Assembly: GCF_000002425.4 (NCBI RefSeq)
Contig: NC_037270.1
Span: 5,561,450-5,625,449 of the forward strand
Direction: 5' to 3'
DNA: 64,000 nt
From: Physcomitrium patens
Lineage: Eukaryota; Streptophyta; Bryopsida; Funariales; Funariaceae
Shown here: one piece after another, positions 56,456 through 64,000 of the stretch
How the letters are laid out: every line of letters starts with the position of its first letter
Position numbering within the stretch: the stretch's first letter is position 1
Program-made: the position numbers and the translations under genes
Notes under the pieces: model-generated
What the model was told of the DNA's origin: nothing
Databases searched by the model: none
The model's input: only the letters and a program-made list of their open reading frames with translations

Positions 56456-57730
56456 CATGTAGTAGTGCCTTATTGAAAAAAAAAAGAGACTACAAAGTTT
56501 AATGATTGGCCATTAAAGTTAGGGCCACATCTTACTAATGTTGAAGTACAAAGGATACAAGCTTTTATTTGCTTGTATCACAATTAATTTTGCTTTTAAT
56601 CTTGAAGATCTTAAAATTTATAAAAGAAAACATATTCATATCGAATTGGAAGATGATTATTCAATCTTTCAACAATCTTATAAGCTTAGTGCCTTAGAAA
56701 AAGCTAGTATTTAAGCTTGTTACCAAGAATTATTGGCTACATATTTCATTGAGCTTTCTAATGGAGAATAAGCTTGTACTACAATCATGCCTTTAAAGAA
56801 GGATGTTTTTGACAGTTGAACAAAGAAGTGGATGTATGGAGGTTATTGTCCAATTCACTATAAAATATTAATTTTAAAATTAAAAATTATAACATTATCA
56901 ATGTAGCATTGGATTCAATTCTAGTACTTTTTTTATCTAGATGCCAATAGACCTTTCTAACTACACACAGATTGAAGTGCAATAGGATTGGGAGTAGTCT
57001 TGACACAAAAAGATGATGTAAGATGGAAATATGTCATTGTATTTTCTTTTAAAAGTAATAATAATGCAAAGTTAAATTATTCATCTTATAAAAGAGAAGC
57101 TTTTGTAGCAATTTGGATCATTGCTCACTTTCAATCTTACTTATATGGTCAATATTTTATATTGGTAATTGACCATCAACCTTTGAAGTGGCTTATGTAG
57201 TCAGACAAGCTTGCAAGATGGGCTTTGTTGCTTCAAAAATACAACTTTGAGGTTGTCCATTGGGCAAACATTATCAATTTAGATGCTAATGGACTTTCTC
57301 ATTATCCATGTCTTTTAAAAGAAAACTTAACCAAAGATTAGTGGCATAGAAATTGTGATCAAGAAGCAAACTTTAGATGGCAAGCAACCACATACTTGAC
57401 TTTAATATCAGATTTTGCAACCATGGTTCTTGACCAAAATTCAAATGAAGAATTAGATAAGAATCATGTAATTAGCAATGTGTAGAGAGATCTTGTAGTC
57501 TTGTATAAGCTTCAATAAAAAAACATCTCTTTCAACTATCTCTAAAATAGAAAGATATAGGATTATTCACTAAATAATAAGATTTTGTTAAGAGAACAAT
57601 TTTTTTTTATATATATATGGTCTGATGGAGCTAGGCATTTAGTGTTGGATGTATATTTGTATTTCGTTTAAATTACATACTTTATAATTGGTTGGTAGTA
57701 TTTCATGTGTTGTATGTAATGATCTTTGTT
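56456..57730 (+). pseudogene. Element M reverse transcriptase, RNase H and integrase start
   Basis: The N-terminal RT region reads FNDWPLKLGPHLTNVEVQRI, IELEDDYSIFQQSYKLSALE and ACTTIMPLKKDVFDS. The RT palm is deleted: sequence passes to the RNase H start near 56,960. RNase H reads AIGLGVVLTQKDDVRWKYVI, NNNAKLNYSSYKREAFVAIW and FILVIDHQPLKWLM, with the last Asp in LDANGLSHYP. The integrase start is suggested by SDGARHLVLDVYLYF and CVVCNDL near 57,620-57,730. This RT type differs from A, C, B and E, so it is the host into which A inserted. Stops are frequent. Confidence 0.75.
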
Positions 57731-57744
57731 TACATGATAGAAAA

Positions 57745-58045
57745 AGATTAGAAATCTACACCAAACTAAATCAAGCTATCTCTGAAATCGTAAAGAAAGA
57801 ATCCAAGAATAAAAATGTGAAAATAAGAGAAATCCTAAAGCTTTACTAAAATGGCTAAAACACCATAGCCAAGCAAATCTTTACAACAAGTTTTCTCACT
57901 TTTAAAATCAATCACAAGATTTGACTTGAGAAGAATGTCAAGTCAAGAGTTTTTCTCTACTTAAGTAGTCAAATCCTAATTGACATGAATAAGTCAACTA
58001 ATGGAAAAACTATCCATGGATGAAAAACCACTAACTAAACTAAAC
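57745..58045 (-). repeat. X2: dispersed repeat, inverted copy of X1
   Basis: Reverse complement of 9,848-10,150, with the matching blocks in opposite order (AGATTAGAAATCTACACC to ATCCATGGATGAAAAACC). Confidence 0.65.
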
Positions 58046-58120
58046 TAATGCCATATCATGTAACATGTCTTTATCAAAGATTTGGCACCTAATGCCATAT
58101 CATGTAACATGTCTTTATCA
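58045..58120 (+). repeat. 32-bp direct duplication with 44-bp period
   Basis: CTAATGCCATATCATGTAAC with the next 12 bases occurs twice, at 58,045-58,076 and 58,089-58,120, with 12 bp between. The two copies are identical. Confidence 0.9.
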
Positions 58121-58264
58121 TTTGAACATTTGATCATGACTTTGTTGTTTAAAAATAATTCAATAAAGTTAGAAGATATTGATGCCACACTTGCTTTCAA
58201 TGAGATTGAAAAGACACAAAATAATTACATCCAATATTATAAAATCCTATTTGTGAGAGGTTAA
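58082..58264 (+). pseudogene. Ty1/copia gag fragment
   Basis: A 60-residue plus-strand frame reads SFEHLIMTLLFKNNSIKLED followed by IDATLAFNEIEKTQ. This resembles the end of the copia gag core. It has no stop but also no neighbouring protease or knuckle. It is not a fragment of the part of element D seen here in the same orientation. Confidence 0.6.
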
Positions 58265-61200
58265 AAAATTAAACAAAGGAAATAATAAGAAAAAATATAA
58301 ATCAAAATTCAAAGCTTAATTTTATAAATTAAAGTTAGATGTAAAAATTTATAAATATTGAAAATATAATATATAATTAAAAAATAAGATAAAACATAGA
58401 AAAAGTTTGATTATGTAAAAAAATAAGTTTTAAAGATTAAAGTGAAGACTTAAAAAATATTCTTACATTTCTATAAAAATTAATAAATTTAAAAACATAT
58501 ATAGATTATTAATTCTAGTTTTTTATATTTTATATATGTTTAAAAATATTAATTTTAAATTTATAATTTATATGATGATAGAACCATATTAGTAGAAAAT
58601 AATATCTTATGCAAAAATATAAAAAATGGCACAGTGTGCATCAAGATATATGATATAGCTACAAGATCATTAATTGATGTTTGGTGTTTTTTTAATTTAC
58701 ATATAAGTTGATTATTCTTTGTGCATCAGTTTCATTTGGTTAGAAATAAGCATTAAAAGGCAAACTTCTCAGTAGTTATAAAATCACTTGTGTAGTAATA
58801 AAGAACAAGAGAATTAGAATTCTATATGAATTTGTTTAAAAAATTGTCACAAGTATAGTTACTATTATACCTAATTACAAAGAAAATTTTAAAAAGTCAA
58901 TTAAGGAATGCTTGATTGAGTTATATAAATATAAAAAAATAAAAAAATAATAATAAAAAAAACTTTTAGAACTACACAAGCACCAATTTGTAAAAAAAAT
59001 GCATTCTTGTAAAGCTGATTTTTGATAATATTGTATATTAAAGAAGAATTTTAATTTAATTTTTAATATTATTGTTTATTTAATTAAAGAAACGGGAAGT
59101 TTGATTTTTTTTAATTAAAAATAATAATTTTTTTAGCCTCAGGATCTAACTTTGATTATTTCTTCATTGCAAATAAATACAAACTATGCATATAAAATAT
59201 TTTTGGAATAAATTATAAGTTATTACTTCAAATTTCTTTAAATCTCTAGTACTTAATATTAGATAAAAAGATGTTTATTAAAGCACTTCAAAAAAATAAG
59301 CTTTAATATTAGTAGCTTTTTTTAATAAATCTAGTTTGATGCAATATCTAATTATTTTATGTTATAATAATCAAATTTTTATATAATTAGAATATATATA
59401 TATATATTTATATATGCATGAAAACAAAGTACATAAACTGGTATCTTTAAATTCGAAAAAATACCAATTTGGTGTGTCGTATATATATTTTCCTTTACCA
59501 TTCATGGATAGTATATTATAACAGATACTGTTAATCAATTTCAGGATCTGGATAAATTAATTAAAAAATTTAATTAAAAAAACACTATAATTAAAATATT
59601 TAAATTTTAATACTATAAAAATTCTAATCATATTAAATTATTTTATTTATTATATACAAGAATAACATTTGTTTGGATATTTTAATATAATACTTTTTAC
59701 AAAAATCTTATGTACATAAATCATATTACAACTTTATTTTGGCAATAAAAACTAATATGTTTGAGTTGAATTTTGTATACCTTAATAATAAATATGACCT
59801 TTAATTGTAGTGAAAATAAAAATTACTCAATTGGAATTGAAGAATATTTATAAAAATAATATTCTGATATAACTATTCTAGTATGAAATATTCTAGTATG
59901 AGTGTTTCAAACAGGAAAGATTAAGAAATAGCTTTAGTGTACTTTGATTTTTTTTTTTTGGCTTTTTATAATTGCAATATAATTGAATGAATCTTACAAA
60001 GAAAATTAGAAACCAAATTATACAGTATCTATTATTAAAAATTTCAAATAGTATAATATTAGAAAATGGAGGATTTTTTTTTTCTTCTTTTTTTTGCAAC
60101 AAGCTTAAGCTTGCTTCAAGGATGAATAAATGATAAAAGATTATCATAATGTGAAAATATTAATAAATTTATCCTACATTAGATTGGATCTTATAAGTTT
60201 AATGTGGGTAACAAAACTTAAATTATTCGTAAAATATTTTTAGTCCTGTATAATATAAGTAGGTTGGATTCTGATAATACTTAATATTTATCTACATTTA
60301 TGCATAAAAATTAGTTTAAAATCCTAAAACACTAATTGACAACTTTTTTATCAATTGAAAGAAAATGTGTAATAAGATTCAATTTTTGAACAGAATATTA
60401 AAAAATTTAAAATGTAAAATCTATAGTTATTCAAATAAATAACTCAAATTTATTTAAAATGTTTTAAGCTATCTATACACCATAATTCAGTAGTTTATAA
60501 GTCAAGAATGACAGTTATTTCTCATAGAAGGATAGTCAAGAAAAGATATAATATTTCAAAATCCTTCAAATAATGTTTAATAAATAAAATTATTTTCAAA
60601 TATTAATTTCAATAATAAATTTTTATTTAAGATCAAACCAAGAACTCAATAACCATGGAGAGTCTTCTTTGCTATTTAATCTAATCTCTTTAACATTTTA
60701 ATGCTATTCTTGATATCAATAGATTTTTAAGAAATAGAGTTTTATTTCTATCTTCTATTACTATCCATTGCCTACAGACTTGTTAGTCAAAGTGTAAAAT
60801 ACATACATGAAAAAAATCCTATATATAGATTGGATCCTCTTTGTATGATAACCTAATAGTAGATATTTTTGTGTAAGTCAAATTCAAAGATGGAACTACA
60901 AAACTTTAAAAATTGGCCACAAAGAATATAATATTGACATAGATCTAAATCTAATTAATTCATATATATATATATATATATATATGTATATGGATAAGAC
61001 TCTAGATTTATTAAAGGTTGTATCTTTTGAGTAGTGCCACTACAAAGGACATTCTTTGTAAATTCATTTTTATTCTAAATATAAATATTATTCAATTAAG
61101 TTCTTTATTTATGATATTGAAGCAATGGTGGTTGGTTTCAAATAGTAGAAGTCTCTTTAACATGTGGTTTGCATCTCATAACAATGTGCCTACAAGGAGT

Positions 61201-62588
61201 CCATGTTATCAGACCTAAAATTTGAGTCAAAAGTATTTGAACCAAAACTTCCTTTTCAATAATTATCTTTTGACCTTAAATCAAATCTCATATTAATCAC
61301 ACCATTCTGTTTATGCTCTTTTAGATTTTCTTGAAGAATATTTTTCAAAATTTAATCACTTGTCTAACTCTAATGAAAAAAATTATTTATCAGAAGTTCT
61401 TTGTTTACTATCTTAAAAATAGTTATATCCAGAATATAATACTTAAGGTAATTAAAAATTTCATTAACACCAGCAAAAAATTGACTACTGTCAAGTTCAA
61501 GTTTATTATCAATTACATCCCAATCTAAATTTGTTGTGGATCATAAAATTTTGATACTAAAAAATTAGTTACAGTTTTTTTTTTCAATTTCAAAAATTAA
61601 AAATTAAAAATATTTTCCTAAAAAATGATGTTTCTACAATTGCCAATGGTACTTTGCTTAAACTTGCCAGTACAGATGGTGCAGGCCAAAAATCATGACT
61701 GCAATAGATAAAATTGCTGGTATTAACATTCTGTTGAATGTAGGTAAATGACAATTAAAAATATTCCATAGGTTTTAAACCTCTCATAAATTGTGTTCTA
61801 AGCTTTTAAAATTCGACTATGAAAGAAGAGGAAAATATTCCATCTTAATTAGAACATTTTTACAACTTCCTTAACCAATTGGCATGAGAAGAGGTTGTAG
61901 TGGATAATGAAGCTGTAATTAATTGATCATAAGAAGGAATATTTGAATCATATACAATCTTTACTACATCTTTTGGTAAGTTATCAAATTTAATATTATC
62001 TATGTAAACAATCAAACTGTTACGTTACTAATCAAACTAATCAGTACATTATATTAAACACACTTAACACATCAATTCATCTTATTCAGTAATATATAAT
62101 AAAATTTGATTTTGCATTAATTACTTTAAAAGAAGAAATTCAAGACCTTATACACAATCGCCTTTAGCTTTAAAAAGCTACTTCTATTTCTCACAAAGGT
62201 TTCTAAGACGTGATATATAAAGATAATATGCTTTAATTTTTAATTTTAAAAAAATTCTCAACAAAGATTTGTTAAATCTAATGGTCTTGATAAAAATAAA
62301 ATAAGATGCTAAATTAGTAATGTTTATGATTGGGTTGCCTCAAAATTTTCAAAGACTCAATTTAAGACTAACTGTCAACATAATCAAATTGATTTTAGTA
62401 GTACAAGACAAGATGTTTTTAATATTAAAAAAAAACATTCATCTACTTTTTTTTATAATTATCTATTTATCAATAATTAATTTAGAAAATTATTTGGTAG
62501 ACATCCCTTCTTTTAATGTGTGGACACTCCTTATGCCATGCATTCCCACATTAATATAGTAAAACCTTCTTTTACATTAGAAGCCTTT
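58265..62588. other. AT-rich stretch without recognisable genes
   Basis: Very AT-rich, with dense stops. Open frames at 59,893-60,147 (minus), 61,018-61,218 and 62,320-62,559 (plus) have simple composition and no family motif. A TA microsatellite is annotated separately. Confidence 0.55.
60962..60985. repeat. (TA)n microsatellite
   Basis: About twelve TA dinucleotides, read directly. Confidence 0.95.
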
Positions 62589-62589
62589 A

Positions 62590-62730
62590 GATAAATTTAG
62601 GCAGTTATTAATGCAACACTCCCATGTTGTTAATGCAACACCTTCTTGGATTTTATGATTAATTCTACCTCGAGATGTTGTGTTAACAACATACGGGTGT
62701 TGAATTAAAAACTTTCTAAATTTTTATGTA
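62590..62730. repeat. Imperfect inverted repeat (hairpin, MITE-like)
   Basis: The left arm contains TTAATGCAACACTCCCATGT then TGTTAATGCAACACC. The right arm, in reverse complement, reads TTAATTCAACACCCGTATGT then TGTTAACACAACATC. The similarity extends outward to an AAATTTAG block on both arms. The loop is about 30 bp. It could be a small foldback element or give a hairpin RNA. Confidence 0.65.
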
Positions 62731-62756
62731 AAATATTCGTGTGCAATGACTTATAA

Positions 62757-62783
62757 TATTTATTATTATTATTATTATTATTT
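62757..62783. repeat. (TTA)n microsatellite
   Basis: About nine tandem TTA units, directly beside the hairpin. Confidence 0.93.
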
Positions 62784-64000
62784 TAGCTGAATTTGATAAA
62801 ATTTTATATTATATTTAATGCTATTCTTTTATTCATTTAAAATAACTTATCAAGTTTTTTAAAAAATATTTTACTAAAAACATTTCTAAATGTTTTTCGC
62901 AAAAATAAAATTTTACTATGTATATGCAAGGATGTATGGCAAAAGAGTGTTTATGCAATAAAAAAATGGTATCTATTTGGCAATATTCTTTATTTATTTC
63001 TAAGACTTTTTTATTAGACTTTAGTTACAAATGAAATATAATACGTCATAAGGAGTGGTTTCAATCCTACTAACCTTATTAATATTCTAATTTAAAGCAA
63101 TAATAATATTCCAATAGTTTTTAATATAAGTTGTTTCAATACAACTTAATTTTGGTTCTAATATTCATATTCATAATATTATGTATATTCAAAGTCTTAA
63201 AAAAATCCTAATTTCACTTATATTATTTTTTTTATAAAATCAAATTTATCTTGAAGAAAATAAATATTTATTCAATTTTTAATCGTCAACTAATTATCCA
63301 ATATAATATTCTTTTAAAAAAATTCTTTATCCAATAAAAGTAAGAGTAATTTTTAAAATTTGGTGTAATTTTTATAATAAGTATTATAAATTTTTAAAAT
63401 TTGATCTTTATTTTTATAATTAAATAGTATTAATATTTAGATCATGTTTTTTTATAATATGAATAGCATTAAATAATTATTTAGTGTATAGAATTAATTA
63501 TAATTTTACATCAAATAATACATAATAATATAGTCATTAAATTTATTAAATCTATTTTTTATTTATTTAGATGTAATTTTTTTTTCATTACAAAACAATA
63601 TTACAAGAACTTCTATTTTCATATTATTTAATGATCCATAATTTTTTTAAAATTTTTGTACTTTGATTAATGTAAATCTATGGAAGCACTCCCTATATAT
63701 TGTTGTTGTGTTATGTAAAATCAACTAAAAATGCATTAGTCATCTAGCTATGGAAGGATTTAATCTTACCTCAAAGTTAGACTTATGTTCCAAAATAATA
63801 TATGAGATGTTTAAAGATGCATGTTAGTAATCTTAAACAATCAAAAGAAACTTCTAACTTTTCTAAGTACATCCTATTAACCTTACAAAAATCTTAGATA
63901 TATCTTAGCACAATCTAATAAGTTTCAAATAAATCCTAAACAATCTTAAAAATTTATTATTGGTCTTTTTTTACATCCTAATTAAATCTTAATAAATCTT
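62784..64000. other. AT-rich stretch without recognisable genes
   Basis: No coding frame or repeat family was recognised. The last 200 bp again show AATCCTAAACAATC-like words reminiscent of family Z, but too little is present to assign them. Confidence 0.45.

Larger units (their letters stand above)
19359..57730 (+). mobile_element. Element M: Ty3/gypsy-like element with a cytosine methyltransferase domain, split by nested insertions
   Basis: M is the outermost element of the nest. Its parts all lie on the plus strand in polyprotein order: gag-like (19,359-20,460), retropepsin-like (about 20,890-21,340), C5 DNA methyltransferase (21,640-22,390), an unassigned coding piece (24,857-25,181), then RT, RNase H and integrase start (56,456-57,730). 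Chromovirus A occupies 25,182-56,455 and is flanked by CATAT and CATGT, which supports joining the two sides. The reading frame changes by one base in an A run just after the junction. An unassigned block at about 22,400-24,840 also interrupts M. No LTRs of M were recognised, so its ends are approximate. The join of the methyltransferase part with the RT part is an inference from position, strand, order and the target duplication. Confidence 0.7.

Noticed and set aside
9848-58045. X1 and X2 as terminal inverted repeats of one giant element
   Set aside because: They lie well inside unrelated non-coding sequence, show no clean termini or target duplication, and the copia and gypsy elements between them have independent histories.
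59893-60147. 84-residue minus-strand open frame as a gene
   Set aside because: Consists largely of residues forced by A/T runs, and has no recognisable domain.

Overview
This window is repeat-rich, AT-rich nuclear DNA from a land plant. The evidence is several lineages of plant-type LTR retrotransposons, 5-bp and 4-bp target duplications, primer sites for plant tRNAs, and no bacterial or organellar genes. The size and age of the nesting suggest a large, slowly purged genome such as that of a gymnosperm, but the species cannot be read from the sequence. No intact host gene was found. All coding sequence is retroelement derived and broken by stops.

Layout: 1-1.17 kb holds the end of a minus-strand chromovirus-like pol. 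1.17-3.4 kb is AT-rich and empty. 3.4-5.57 kb is a GC-rich island with possible but unidentified coding sequence on the minus strand. 5.6-11.6 kb is non-coding with an old solo LTR (S0) and a dispersed repeat (X1). 11.6-14.1 kb holds two LTR-like repeats of one family, Z1 inserted in Z0. 14,120-18,992 is a complete but dead Ty1/copia element (D, minus strand).

From 19.3 to 57.7 kb the sequence is best read as one old Ty3/gypsy-like element, M, split by later insertions. M carries gag-like sequence, a retropepsin-like region, a cytosine-C5 DNA methyltransferase domain, then, after the insertions, RT, RNase H and the start of integrase. Chromovirus A (25,182-56,455, plus, target duplication CATAT/CATGT) sits in M. 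The 5' LTR of A was hit by solo LTR S1 and by LTR-like repeat Z2. Z2 was hit by chromovirus C (minus), and C by the Athila-like deletion derivative B (28,518-34,876, perfect duplication GTACG). The RT of A was hit by Athila-like element E (43,874-53,164, minus), and E by solo LTR S2. The deepest chain is M > A > Z2 > C > B.

57.7-58.3 kb holds an inverted copy of repeat X and a copia gag scrap. The rest, to 64 kb, is AT-rich with microsatellites and one hairpin.

The most notable content is the methyltransferase domain inside a gypsy-type polyprotein. Next come heat-shock-element-like arrays in the LTRs of C, the copia element primed from the anticodon arm of initiator tRNA-Met, and a consistent decay pattern: lost catalytic residues, in-frame stops and target-duplication mismatches are mostly C-to-T or G-to-A changes, as expected from deamination of methylated cytosine.
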